Source of the DNA: CAZFVY01 sp964522665
GTDB lineage: Bacteria > Verrucomicrobiota > Verrucomicrobiia > Limisphaerales > CAZFVY01
Assembly: GCA_964522665.1 (NCBI GenBank)
Contig: CAZFVY010000080.1
Location: 1 to 34,422, forward strand
Direction: 5' to 3'
Length of the DNA stretch: 34,422 nucleotides
The notes under the pieces are model-generated. The model was not told the DNA's origin. It did not search any database and saw nothing but the letters and a program-made list of their open reading frames with translations. The first letter of the stretch is position 1. Each line of letters begins with the position of its first letter. This document shows, one piece after another, positions 22,361-30,683 of this stretch. The position numbers and the translations under genes are program-made.

Positions 22361-25300
22361 TCACCCCGCCGTGCCCGGCGACGGACGAAACTCGACTGCG
22401 GCGCCGGCCTTCGCGCGTCGGCGCCAGCGTTGGAATCTGGCTTGGAGGCCGTCCATGTAGAGGTAGAAGACAGGCGTGAGGTAGAGCGTAATGAGCTGCG
22501 AGGTCAGCAGCCCGCCGACGGTCGTCAAGCCGAGTTGCCGCCGCGCCCAGCCACCGGCGCCGAACGCGATCGGCAGCGCGCCCATGAGCGCGGCCATGGT
22601 GGTCATCATGATCGGGCGGAATCGCACCAGGCAACCTTCGTAGATGGCGTCGGCGGGCGATTTGCCTTCGTGGCGCTGCGCCTCGAGCGCGAAGTCGATT
22701 TGCATGATGGCGTTTTTCTTCACGATGCCGATGAGCAGAATCAAACCGACGAACGAATAGACGTTCAGGTCGTTGCGGAAAATCACCGTGGTCAACAGCG
22801 CGCCAAATCCGGCCGAGGGAAGCCCGGAGAGAATGGTCAAGGGATGAACGAAGCTTTCGTAAAGTATTCCCAAGACGATGTAGATGAAGAGGATCGAAAG
22901 CACGAGTAACAGGCCCATCCCGCGCAGGGAAGATTGGAACGCTTGCGCGGTCCCCTGGAAACTCGAGGTCACGGTCGCGGGCAGCGTTTGCGCGGCCACG
23001 GCCGACACTTTCGCCACGGCGTCGCCAATCGCGATCCCGGGCCGAAGATTGAACGAGATCGTGACGGCCGGAAGTTGGCTAAGGTGGCTGATGGTCTGTG
23101 GTCCGACGTTCTGATTCATCTTCGCCACGTTATCGAGGCGGACGAGGTTGCCGCGCGAGGATTTGACGTAGAGCTTCGAGAGCACCGCGGGATCCGACTG
23201 GAATTTGGGGTCCAGTTCGATCAGGACTTTATATTGGTCATTCGGCGCGTAGATGGTCGAAATCCACCGCGGGCCGTAGCCGTCCGCCAAGGCGTTCTCG
23301 ATCTGGTCGGGCGCGACGCCGAGCGTGGCCGCGCGGTCGCGGTCGATCACGACGTTGACCTGCGGGTTCCGGATTTGCAGGTCACTGTTCACGTCCTGCA
23401 GCTCGGACAGGGCGCGCAGCTTCGCTTCGAGTTGGGGCGCGGCGCGATACAATTCCTTCAGGTCGGGACTTTGCAGCGCGAGCTGGTAGAGGCTTTTGGA
23501 CAATTGTCCGCCGATGCGGATGGTGGGCGGATTCTGCATGAAGACGGAAATGCCAGGGACGACGGAGAGCTTCTGCCGCAATTCCTGGATGACGCCATAG
23601 ACGTCCAGCTTGCGCTCGTTCGGCGGCTTAAGGTGAAAAAAGAGCCGGCCGTAATTTTGGCCGCCCAGGTTCGCCGCGCTGGCGCCGCCGACGCCCGAGT
23701 AAAGCGCCTCGACGTTCGGGTCGTCCTGCAGAATCTTCACCAATTGCTCCTGGCGCTGAACCAGCGCGGCAAAAGACGTTCCCTGCGGCGTTTCGGCCAC
23801 GGCGAAAATCTGGCTGTTATCCTCGTCGGGCAAAAAGCCTTTGGGGACGATAACGTAGAGCCAGCCGGTCGCCAGCAGGATCAGCAGGTTGATGAACATG
23901 GTCATTCGGCGATGGCGGAGGACCCAGCCGAGACTGGCCTTGTAGAGCGAGAGCATGCCGTCGAAGAAACGCTCCGAGGCCTGATACCAGCGCCCGTGCG
24001 CGCTTTCGGCGGGCGGGCGCAAGAACCGGCTGCAAAGCATCGGCGTCAAGGTGAGCGAGACGAAGCCCGAGATGAGGATCGAGGAGCAGATCGTGATCGA
24101 GAACTCGCGGAACAAACGGCCCAGGATGCCGCCCATGAAGAGGATCGGGATGAACACCGCGGCGAGGGAGATGGTCATGGACAGGATCGTGAATCCAATT
24201 TGCCGCGCCCCGTTGAAGGCCGCCTCCATCGGCGGCTCGCCGTGCTCCATGTGGCGCACGATGTTCTCCAACATCACGATGGCGTCGTCCACCACGAAGC
24301 CGATCGACAGGGTCAGCGCCATCAAAGAAAGGTTATCGAGCGAGAAATCGAGCACGTACATCAGCGCGAACGTCCCGACCACGCTGAGCGGCAGCGCGAG
24401 GCTGGGGATGACGGTCGCCGAGACGTTGCGCAGGAAGAGAAAGATGACGAGGACGACCAGCGCCAGGCTCAAGAGGAGCGTGAATTCGACTTCATGCACC
24501 GAAGCCCGCACGTTGACTGAGCGGTCGTAGAGAGTGTGCAATTCAACCGAAGGCGGCAGGTAGTTCTGCAATTTTGGCAGCAAACCCTGGATGGTGTCGC
24601 AGACCTCCACGGTGTTCGCGCCGGGCTGGCGCTGGATCGCCAGGATGATCGAACGGAGGCGGTTGGTCGAGGTGACGAACCAGGCGGCCGTCTTGTCGTC
24701 CTCAACGCTGTCGATGGCTTGGCCGACGTCGCGAAGACGGACTGGCGCGCCGTTCCGGTAGGCGACGATGATCTCGCCGTAGGGCTTGGCGCTGAGCAAT
24801 TGGCCGGTCGCTTGGATCGTGTAAGAGGTCTTGGCGCCGTAAACCGTGCCGACGGGGAGGTTGACGTTCGCCTTCTCGACGGCCTGCTCAACTTCATCGA
24901 TGCCGATGCCGCGGCTGGCGAGGGCGTCCGGGTTGACCTGGACGTGTACGGCGTATTTCTCGGAGCCGAAGACGCTGACTTGCGCGACGCCGTTGATCAT
25001 CGAGATGCGTTGCGCCATGAGGTTTTCGCCGTAGTCGTCGAGCAGCCAGAGCGGCAGGGCGTTCGAAGTCAGCGACAGGTAAAGGATCGGCTGATCGGCC
25101 GGGTTGACCTTCTTGTAGGTGGGCGGCTGGGGCATCCCGGCGGGCAGGAGTGGCGAGGCCTGGGTGATGGCCGCCTGGATGTCCGAGGGAACGTCGTTGA
25201 TCTTGCGGTGCAGGTTAAACTGCAATGTAATCTGGGTGTATCCGAGCGAATTGACGGAGGTCATTGAATCCAACCCGTCGATCGCCGAAAATTGCCGCTC

Positions 25301-25501
25301 GAGGGGCGTCGCGACGGCGGAGGCCATCGTCTCGGGATTGGCGCCGGGCAGGCTCGCCGTGATAACGATGGTCGGAAAATCGATGTTCGGCAGGTCGCTG
25401 ACGGGCAGCGAACGGAACGACATGACGCCGAAGAGCAGAATGCCGAACATCACCAGGGCGGTGGCGACCGGACGGCGGATGAAAGTTTCGGAGAGGCTCA
25501 T
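22361..25501 (-). CDS. RND multidrug efflux permease (HAE1; MdtB/MdtC/AcrB type)
   Basis: A 1046-residue inner-membrane transporter, the usual length of HAE1 RND pumps. It begins SETFIRRPVATALVMFG (4-20) and contains LPNIDFPTIVITASLPGANP (37-56). The proton-relay pair Asp405-Asp406 is in LSIGFVVDDAIVMLENIV (398-415). Two periplasmic loops follow TM1 and TM7, with the AGGxxGRxxRxF-type segment FMGGILGRLFREFS. Closest in style to MdtB/MdtC/MuxB rather than AcrB. It exports drugs or small toxic molecules by proton antiport together with the adaptor encoded 19 bases upstream and an outer-membrane channel not encoded here. The TetR gene heads the same operon. Confidence 0.96.
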   Translation of the reverse strand: MSLSETFIRRPVATALVMFGILLFGVMSFRSLPVSDLPNIDFPTIVITASLPGANPETMASAVATPLERQFSAIDGLDSMTSVNSLGYTQITLQFNLHRKINDVPSDIQAAITQASPLLPAGMPQPPTYKKVNPADQPILYLSLTSNALPLWLLDDYGENLMAQRISMINGVAQVSVFGSEKYAVHVQVNPDALASRGIGIDEVEQAVEKANVNLPVGTVYGAKTSYTIQATGQLLSAKPYGEIIVAYRNGAPVRLRDVGQAIDSVEDDKTAAWFVTSTNRLRSIILAIQRQPGANTVEVCDTIQGLLPKLQNYLPPSVELHTLYDRSVNVRASVHEVEFTLLLSLALVVLVIFLFLRNVSATVIPSLALPLSVVGTFALMYVLDFSLDNLSLMALTLSIGFVVDDAIVMLENIVRHMEHGEPPMEAAFNGARQIGFTILSMTISLAAVFIPILFMGGILGRLFREFSITICSSILISGFVSLTLTPMLCSRFLRPPAESAHGRWYQASERFFDGMLSLYKASLGWVLRHRRMTMFINLLILLATGWLYVIVPKGFLPDEDNSQIFAVAETPQGTSFAALVQRQEQLVKILQDDPNVEALYSGVGGASAANLGGQNYGRLFFHLKPPNERKLDVYGVIQELRQKLSVVPGISVFMQNPPTIRIGGQLSKSLYQLALQSPDLKELYRAAPQLEAKLRALSELQDVNSDLQIRNPQVNVVIDRDRAATLGVAPDQIENALADGYGPRWISTIYAPNDQYKVLIELDPKFQSDPAVLSKLYVKSSRGNLVRLDNVAKMNQNVGPQTISHLSQLPAVTISFNLRPGIAIGDAVAKVSAVAAQTLPATVTSSFQGTAQAFQSSLRGMGLLLVLSILFIYIVLGILYESFVHPLTILSGLPSAGFGALLTTVIFRNDLNVYSFVGLILLIGIVKKNAIMQIDFALEAQRHEGKSPADAIYEGCLVRFRPIMMTTMAALMGALPIAFGAGGWARRQLGLTTVGGLLTSQLITLYLTPVFYLYMDGLQARFQRWRRRAKAGAAVEFRPSPGTAG

Positions 25502-25520
25502 AGAAAAGGGGCGCGGTCAG

Positions 25521-26732
25521 TTAGCCAGCGTGGGCTTCGGCGGTCGGTGGCGGCGCGGCGCTGGCCTTGATCTGAATCTTGGCGCCCGGGAAAAGCCGGA
25601 GCTGGCCGCTCGTCACCAATTGTTCCCGGCCTTCCAAGCCGGAGCGGACGACCACCAACTGGCCGACCGACTCGCCGACCTGAATCTGCCGGAAGTCCAC
25701 GGTCTGATCGGGTTTGACGACGCAGACGTAGGCCCCGTCCTGATTCAATTGCACGGCGTCAGCGGGGACGACCACGGCGTGCGGTTGCGTTTTGAGGGTG
25801 AGGGTGACGTTGATGAATTGGCCCGGCCAGAGTAGTTCGTCCGTATTGGGAAATTGCGACCGGAGGAAGATCGTGCCAGTGGTCGGATCGACTTCGTTAT
25901 TGAGCAAAAGTAACTCGCCGTCGGCGCCCAGTTCGGGGTGTTCGGGAATCGACGCGTGAACCTTGAGTCGGCCTTTGGCCATGTTCTCCCGCAGTTCGGG
26001 CAGGCGCTGCTCGGGCACCGCGAAATCGACGTAGATCGGCTGGAATTGGTTGATCGTGACGAGAATGGTGTCGAGGTCCTTGACGATGTTTCCCTGGTTG
26101 ACCAGCAAGGTGCCGACGCGCCCATTGACCGGTGAGCGGATGGTACAAAAGTCCAATTGAACCTCGGCGTTAGTGATGGTCGCCTGATCGGCGACGATGG
26201 TCGCCTTGAGCGAATCGAGGTTCGCGCGGTTTTGATCGAAGTCCGACTCCGACATCACGCCGTTGGCGCGCAGTTCGACCGAGCGGCGAAAATCGGCGTC
26301 GGCCTTGGCGAGCAGCGCCTGGTCGCGCGTGAGATTGGCGCGGGACTGATCGAGCGCCGCATTGAATGGACGCGGGTCGATCAGGAAAATGAGGTCGCCG
26401 GCCTTGACGACGTCGCCTTCCTTGAAGGCCACGCGCGACAGCTCGCCGTGAATCTGCGTCCGGACCGAGACGGTCGAATAGGGACGGACGCGCCCAATGC
26501 CGCTAAGTTGGACAGGTACGTCTTGAATCGTGGCGTTGCCGACGGTTACCGGCACCGGAGCCGCCTTGGCGCCCAGGCCGGCGGCGGACGGCGCGGCGGG
26601 CGAACATCCGTTGGTCAACGCGATGGCCAACGCAAGCAGGCCGGTGAGGCCCAACGGCGAGGGGTTTGCGCGAGCGGAGGCGCCGACGCCCGGCAAACCA
26701 GCCGGCGGTCGATAGTGCAAGTTTCGCTTCAT
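25521..26732 (-). CDS. RND efflux periplasmic adaptor (MFP, MdtA-like)
   Basis: A 403-residue membrane-fusion protein. The N-terminus has a hydrophobic segment LGLTGLLALAIALTNGC (27-43), so it is either a lipoprotein attached at Cys43 (TNGC is not an ideal lipobox) or signal-anchored. TVGNATIQDVPVQLSGIGRV, TVSVRTQIHGELSRV and FKEGDVVKAGDLIFLIDPRP give the lipoyl/barrel-sandwich half. A short coiled coil follows (LDQSRANLTRDQALLAKADADFRR region). TIRSPVNGRVGTLLVNQG is the returning lipoyl half, and VPADAVQLNQDGAYVCVVK is the beta-barrel region. It docks the RND pump 19 bases downstream. It ends in a disordered Ala/Pro-rich tail. Confidence 0.94.
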   Translation of the reverse strand: MKRNLHYRPPAGLPGVGASARANPSPLGLTGLLALAIALTNGCSPAAPSAAGLGAKAAPVPVTVGNATIQDVPVQLSGIGRVRPYSTVSVRTQIHGELSRVAFKEGDVVKAGDLIFLIDPRPFNAALDQSRANLTRDQALLAKADADFRRSVELRANGVMSESDFDQNRANLDSLKATIVADQATITNAEVQLDFCTIRSPVNGRVGTLLVNQGNIVKDLDTILVTINQFQPIYVDFAVPEQRLPELRENMAKGRLKVHASIPEHPELGADGELLLLNNEVDPTTGTIFLRSQFPNTDELLWPGQFINVTLTLKTQPHAVVVPADAVQLNQDGAYVCVVKPDQTVDFRQIQVGESVGQLVVVRSGLEGREQLVTSGQLRLFPGAKIQIKASAAPPPTAEAHAG

Positions 26733-26777
26733 ATAAAAATCAGCGGGTCATTCGCAAGGCGTTTGGCGCGACGTTAC

Positions 26778-27434
26778 TCAAGCGGCGCGGCGCGGCGCCA
26801 GGCAGGCGCCGTCGCGAAACAGGCCGGCAACCAGCGCCGTTCGTTCGGCCAGTGAATCCTCGGGCTGCTGTTTGAACCAGTCGCGCGTGAGTTGATTGAC
26901 CATGCCGCAGAGGGCGACGGCGAGTTGCCGACTGTCGCCGCGGCGAACAATCCGGCGTCGTTGCCCGGCGTGGATCAGGTCGGCAAGGAAGCGAATGAAC
27001 TGCTCGTACGCGCTGTTCACGCGTTCCCAGTCGGCCTGTTTCAAACGCGCCTTCATCTCCAGGCGCTCGCGGACAAAACTCTCGAAGAACGCTCGATTCA
27101 ACTCATAGAACTCGAATTGCGCCGCCACGGCCGCCCGCAGGGCGTCCCAGGTCGCCGTACCGTCCCCGACCCGGCGTTTCACGAACGCGGTCAATTCGCG
27201 CATTTTTTCTTCCAACAACGCCACGTAAAGCGATTCCTTGTTCTTAAAATATAGGTAGATCGTGCCGGCGCCGGACTCCGCGACCCGGGCGATCTCTTCG
27301 ATCGACGCGTCATGGTAGCCTTTCTCCCCAAAAACCTGGGCGGCGGCCCCGATAAAATCCGCGCGCCGCTGCAGCTTGACCCGCGCCCGCCGTCCGGCGG
27401 TCCGCGCCGCCGCGGGAAATGAATCGTGGTTCAC
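26778..27434 (-). CDS. TetR-family transcriptional repressor of the efflux operon
   Basis: A 218-residue TetR regulator. The HTH is SIEEIARVAESGAGTIYLYF (44-63) followed by KNKESLYVALLEEKM; the upstream helix is RRADFIGAAAQVFGEKGYHD (23-42). The remaining ~140 residues form the ligand-binding domain, which is not conserved. It begins with GTG at 27434; the only upstream in-frame codons reach a stop at 27450-27452, and the ATG at 27434-27436 is in another frame. It precedes the adaptor gene by 45 bases on the same strand, so it probably represses its own operon. The perfect palindrome at 27451-27466 sits 16 bases before the start. Confidence 0.92.
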   Translation of the reverse strand: MNHDSFPAAARTAGRRARVKLQRRADFIGAAAQVFGEKGYHDASIEEIARVAESGAGTIYLYFKNKESLYVALLEEKMRELTAFVKRRVGDGTATWDALRAAVAAQFEFYELNRAFFESFVRERLEMKARLKQADWERVNSAYEQFIRFLADLIHAGQRRRIVRRGDSRQLAVALCGMVNQLTRDWFKQQPEDSLAERTALVAGLFRDGACLAPRRAA

Positions 27435-27441
27435 ATTGTGA

Positions 27442-27470
27442 AGATTGGTTCAGTCAATATTGACTGTCAA
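27442..27470 (-). promoter_or_regulatory. Candidate promoter of tetR-RND operon
   Basis: On the minus strand a consensus TTGACA (27470 to 27465) is followed, 17 bases later, by CAATCT (27447 to 27442), a poor -10. Transcription would start near 27435, that is at the GTG itself, implying a leaderless or nearly leaderless message. The weak -10 limits confidence. Confidence 0.4.
27451..27466. promoter_or_regulatory. Probable TetR operator (perfect 16-bp palindrome)
   Basis: CAGTCAATATTGACTG is an exact dyad, of the size TetR-family dimers bind. It lies between the putative -35 and -10 elements of the tetR-adaptor-RND operon, where binding would block polymerase. Confidence 0.7.
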
Positions 27471-27655
27471 GCCAGTCGGGACGCTTTCTTTCGATTCATA
27501 CTGGTGATCGGCGTTGCGGTGGTGGTGGTATGTTGATCTTTCGTCAATACGCGAGATTGAGCGCTCAAGCTCGCCGAGTCTTCGTCATTGAACAAATCGT
27601 GGAAGCAGTCTGTCATTCCCAAGGCGTGCTGGACCTGATACAAAGACGCGCGACG

Positions 27656-28441
27656 ATGATGGACACCGCGGCAAGTTTAAGAATTGATTTGGCTGAAGAA
27701 TTTCCCCATCTGTCGAAGGCTCCGATTGTCGAAGCGGTTATTGAAGTTCGCTGCTTCGCGACCGAGCCATGGGAAGAAAAAGCGATTACCGAGAGATTGA
27801 AGCCGCAACTTGCGGCTTATCCGAGCACGTCGTCTGCGGCACAATTTCGTCAGGAAATCAAAATGACGTTGGATGCTCCGCCAAGCGCGACGAAGCAAGA
27901 CTTGGGATGGAAGGGGCTGCGCGCTCAATCGAGTGACGGAAAGCAAATCGCGATGTTCTTTCGAGACCGGTTCGCGTTCAGCCGTCTTACGCCCTACGAG
28001 AATTGGGAGCGGTTTAAGAACGAGGCGATCCGGCTTTGGACGATTCACGCGGAATTGGGGCGGCCCGTTGAGATCGAGCGGATGAGTATTCGCTTTGTGA
28101 ACCGTTTTCAAATACCGGCTGGCGAGGGCAATTTTGAAGCCTATATTCAACCTCACCCAGAGGCTCCACGCGGCTTGAACCTTCCGTTTTTCACATTCTT
28201 TCATCAAGATATTCTCGTGGTCCCGGGACTTCCCTACCAGATTAACCTGGTTCGGGCGAGTCAGCCGCCAGAGGTTCCCGGCGGCGTGAATGCCTTGATC
28301 GTAGACATCGAGATTTCGACGTTGCTCCCATTCGGACTCGACTCGGAAATCGTTCGAGCCAAGCTTTCGGAAATGAGATGGTTGAAAAACAAGGTCTTTT
28401 TCGGCAGCATCACTGACCGGGCGCGCGAGGCCTTTCTATGA
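27656..28441 (+). CDS. TIGR04255 family protein
   Basis: A 261-residue protein with the markers of the sporadically distributed TIGR04255 family: LSKAPIVEAVIEVRC (19-33), FAFSRLTPYENWERFKNEAI (106-125), ERMSIRFVNRF (141-151), VDIEI (216-220) and LKNKVFFGSITDRAREAF (243-260). No enzymatic motif, signal peptide or membrane segment is visible. Family function is unknown. The start at 27656 (or the next ATG, 27659) is chosen because the N-terminal family motif begins 22 residues later; the frame is open to 27530. The stop overlaps the ATG of the next gene (ATGA, 28438-28441). The gene is AT-richer than its neighbours: the line 27661-27720 has 29 G/C in 60, against 37 in 60 at 25741-25800 of the adaptor gene. 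Confidence 0.85.
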   Translation: MMDTAASLRIDLAEEFPHLSKAPIVEAVIEVRCFATEPWEEKAITERLKPQLAAYPSTSSAAQFRQEIKMTLDAPPSATKQDLGWKGLRAQSSDGKQIAMFFRDRFAFSRLTPYENWERFKNEAIRLWTIHAELGRPVEIERMSIRFVNRFQIPAGEGNFEAYIQPHPEAPRGLNLPFFTFFHQDILVVPGLPYQINLVRASQPPEVPGGVNALIVDIEISTLLPFGLDSEIVRAKLSEMRWLKNKVFFGSITDRAREAFL

Positions 28442-28932
28442 ACTACTACCCGAATCCGCGAGCGACTGTTTTTTGGGGCGAGAGGACGACCTCGGCGTCA
28501 AGCCCGGCGGCGCGCTATGTCGCGGAGCAGGCTGAAAACGGCCGGCGACATCTCCAGGACTCGTTTTCGCTCGGTCTTGGGCAGGAGGTCTTTGATGAGC
28601 TTTGCTCAATTGCGGGCGCCTGCGCTGAGCCGGGGTGGGACGGGCACGGCGCCGCGCCGGTGCGACGGGAGACTTATCAATACGCGTACCGGTTCTTGGA
28701 GGCTCTTCCGCTCGGAACGCCCACGCCCACGGTCGCGGCTGAAGCCGATGGGCATTTGACACTGGAATGGTACCGCAGCCCCAGCCGAGTGCTGTCGGTG
28801 AGCGTGAGCCCGGAAGGAATGATCTACTATGCGGCGCTTCTTGGCAGCTCCAAACGATCGGGCGCAGAACCATTTCTCGATGAAGCGCCCGACGACGTTT
28901 TGCGGATTATTCGTCGGCTGTTCATTGCGTGA
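28438..28932 (+). CDS. Uncharacterised TIGR04255-associated protein (GWDGxGA motif)
   Basis: A 164-residue soluble protein. The core runs from GWDGHGAAPV (66-75) through FLEALPLGTPTPTVAAEADG (86-105) to LTLEWYRSPSRVLSVSVSPE (107-126) and MIYYAALLG (128-136). It looks like a small alpha/beta domain that binds something in a Trp-rich pocket, but this is inference. I recall proteins with 'GWDGYGA...P-P-V...DG...EW' next to TIGR04255 genes in other genomes; no function is assigned. It overlaps both neighbours by four bases (ATGA upstream, GTGA downstream), implying co-translation in fixed ratio. No signal peptide or catalytic motif is seen. Confidence 0.75.
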   Translation: MNYYPNPRATVFWGERTTSASSPAARYVAEQAENGRRHLQDSFSLGLGQEVFDELCSIAGACAEPGWDGHGAAPVRRETYQYAYRFLEALPLGTPTPTVAAEADGHLTLEWYRSPSRVLSVSVSPEGMIYYAALLGSSKRSGAEPFLDEAPDDVLRIIRRLFIA

Positions 28933-29324
28933 ATTCCGTAGTCTCGAAGGACGAATACCTCGCCCGTTTTATCATCCGCCCAGAGCATGTTCGGGCCGAC
29001 GGAACCGTTAAGCCTGATCCGTTCATTCCTTATAAATGGGTCGAACTTTCGGTAACGCGACACATAGGACTAACCGAAGTTCAGATTTGGGCTTTTGGTG
29101 GCCTCGTTGCCTCGAACGTTGGGAAGCGCCTTCAAGGCCGTGGAGACGCGCAAGCTGAGGTTTTCCTTCGCCAAAGTTTATCCGTCGTTGCGTCGCCAGA
29201 GACAACCAATCCCAATCATGCCAACGTCGTCGGCTGGCCGGTGGATAAGCACGCGCAGAAAGCGATTGCGCTTGAATTGGTTAAAGACGTTCGCTTCAAG
29301 AAAACACCCGCGCCTGTGGCCTAA
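28929..29324 (+). CDS. Uncharacterised third protein of the TIGR04255 module
   Basis: A 131-residue soluble protein starting with GTG that overlaps the previous stop (GTGA, 28929-28932). The N-terminal half is LARFIIRPEHVRADGTVKPD (11-30), FIPYKWVELSVTRHIGLTE (32-50), VQIWAFG (51-57). The C-terminal half has NPNHANVVGWPVDKHAQKAI (94-113) and ALELVKDVRF. Histidines 20, 45, 97 and 108 are scattered over these blocks and could form a metal or catalytic site; this cannot be settled from one sequence. I recognise the 'NH-A-VGWP' pattern from genes of unknown function placed after the GWDGxGA protein. It is the last gene of the trio, ending 45 bases before a convergent gene. Confidence 0.72.
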   Translation: MNSVVSKDEYLARFIIRPEHVRADGTVKPDPFIPYKWVELSVTRHIGLTEVQIWAFGGLVASNVGKRLQGRGDAQAEVFLRQSLSVVASPETTNPNHANVVGWPVDKHAQKAIALELVKDVRFKKTPAPVA

Positions 29325-29369
29325 AGAATCTCATCGGCCGCGCCGCTTCGCCCCAAAGCGACGCAGGAC

Positions 29370-30581
29370 TCAAGTGGTTGGTGGTCTCGGAGACGCCGAG
29401 GGCAATTTCGCGTTTCGCCGGGCGTGGCGTTTCTGCAATTCGTGGATCGACTCGATCACGCAGGCCTGGTCCATTTCGTGGACCTCGAAGCCGACGCCGA
29501 GGTCGCGCAGCAGAGTGATCGTCAGTTGGCCGCCGAGGTGTTCGCGAAATTCCTCCAAACCGCGCAGGACGAGCAACTGACCGGTCGAATCGACGTGCAG
29601 AAGTTCGTTCGCGAATAGCTCGAAGCCAAGCGTGTCCAGCAGGGTGAGGATTCGCTCGGCCGCGGCCGGGTTCAGGTAACCCATGCGCCGCCCGTAGATG
29701 ACGTCGAGAGCGATGCCGATCGCGACGGCCTCGCCATGGCGCAGTTGATATTCGGAAAGTTGTTCGAGCTTGTGCGCCGACCAATGGCCAAAATCCAGCG
29801 GCCGCGCCGAGCCTAACTCGAACGGGTCGCCCGAGGTCGCGATATGGTTGACGTGCAGTTCCGCGCAGCGGCGGATCAACCGTTCCATCGCCCCCGGATC
29901 GAAGGCCGCGAGCGCCGGCGCCTCCCGCTCGATCGCGGCGAAAAACGCGCCGTCGCGGATCAAGGAGACCTTGACGGCCTCGATATAACCGCCGCGCTTA
30001 TCCCGGGGCGGCAGGGAATCCAGCAGCCGAAAATCATCGATCACGGCGAACGGCGGCGCAAAGGCGCCGATGAAGTTCTTCTTGCCGAAGGCGTTGATCC
30101 CGTTTTTCACGCCAACTCCGGAGTCGTCCTGGCTGAGGGTGGTGGTCGGGACGCGGATGTGGCGGACGCCGCGGTGAGCGGTGGCGGCGGCGAGGCCGGC
30201 CATGTCGAGCAGCGCGCCGCCGCCCACGGCGATCAGATAGGAGTGGCGGCAGATGCCGTAACGCTCGATGTGCGATTGAATCTCGGAGACGTGAAAGTAG
30301 GAATTCTTGGTGCGTTCGCCGCCCTCGACGATGACCGGAGGGCAGACCAGTTTGAGTTCCGCGGGAAACGCCGCGAAATAGGCCTCGACCAAGTCCGCCA
30401 GCCCCGGTTGCGCGAGCGCCAGAGCTTCATCCATCACGACCAGCGCCTTGTGCCGGCGGAGCGGCTCGTCATTGACGAGGACTTCGCGGAGCAGCGGGTT
30501 CGCGGGATCGAACACGTTTTGGGTAAAGAAAACCCGGTGGTTGAAACTGACTTGAATCTTTCGTTGTATGGCCGGCGTCAT
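29370..30581 (-). CDS. 3-dehydroquinate synthase-like protein, EboD type
   Basis: A 403-residue sugar-phosphate cyclase of the DHQS superfamily. NAD-binding signature IAVGGGALLDMAGLAAATAH (117-136) is followed by RVPTTTLSQDDSGVGVKNGI (143-162). The metal ligands are Glu201 (GGYIEAVKVS), His266 (DFGHWSAHKLEQLSEYQLRH region, 263-282) and His282 (RHGEAVAIG). The N-terminal VSFNHRVFFTQNVFDPANPL (11-30) is characteristic of the EboD-like branch rather than canonical AroB. EboD is encoded in eboABCDEF clusters linked to cytoplasm-to-periplasm trafficking of terpenoid/indole products. Here the other ebo genes are absent and an aldose epimerase gene lies ~100 bases upstream. The start at 30581 agrees with family N-termini; an upstream in-frame ATG at 30659 is less likely. 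Confidence 0.85.
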   Translation of the reverse strand: MTPAIQRKIQVSFNHRVFFTQNVFDPANPLLREVLVNDEPLRRHKALVVMDEALALAQPGLADLVEAYFAAFPAELKLVCPPVIVEGGERTKNSYFHVSEIQSHIERYGICRHSYLIAVGGGALLDMAGLAAATAHRGVRHIRVPTTTLSQDDSGVGVKNGINAFGKKNFIGAFAPPFAVIDDFRLLDSLPPRDKRGGYIEAVKVSLIRDGAFFAAIEREAPALAAFDPGAMERLIRRCAELHVNHIATSGDPFELGSARPLDFGHWSAHKLEQLSEYQLRHGEAVAIGIALDVIYGRRMGYLNPAAAERILTLLDTLGFELFANELLHVDSTGQLLVLRGLEEFREHLGGQLTITLLRDLGVGFEVHEMDQACVIESIHELQKRHARRNAKLPSASPRPPTT

Positions 30582-30683
30582 GCAATAAGGACGTTGGACG
30601 AACGGCGCGCCGGATTTATTTGATTCGAAAACGCCAGGGGTGCGCCACGAAAGGGCCAATGGGTCTTTGGGCGCCGGATTCGC

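Noticed and set aside
22934..24520. Long plus-strand frame (528 codons) inside the RND gene
   Set aside because: Antisense shadow of the RND permease, rich in Arg/Asp/Gly, with no recognisable motif.
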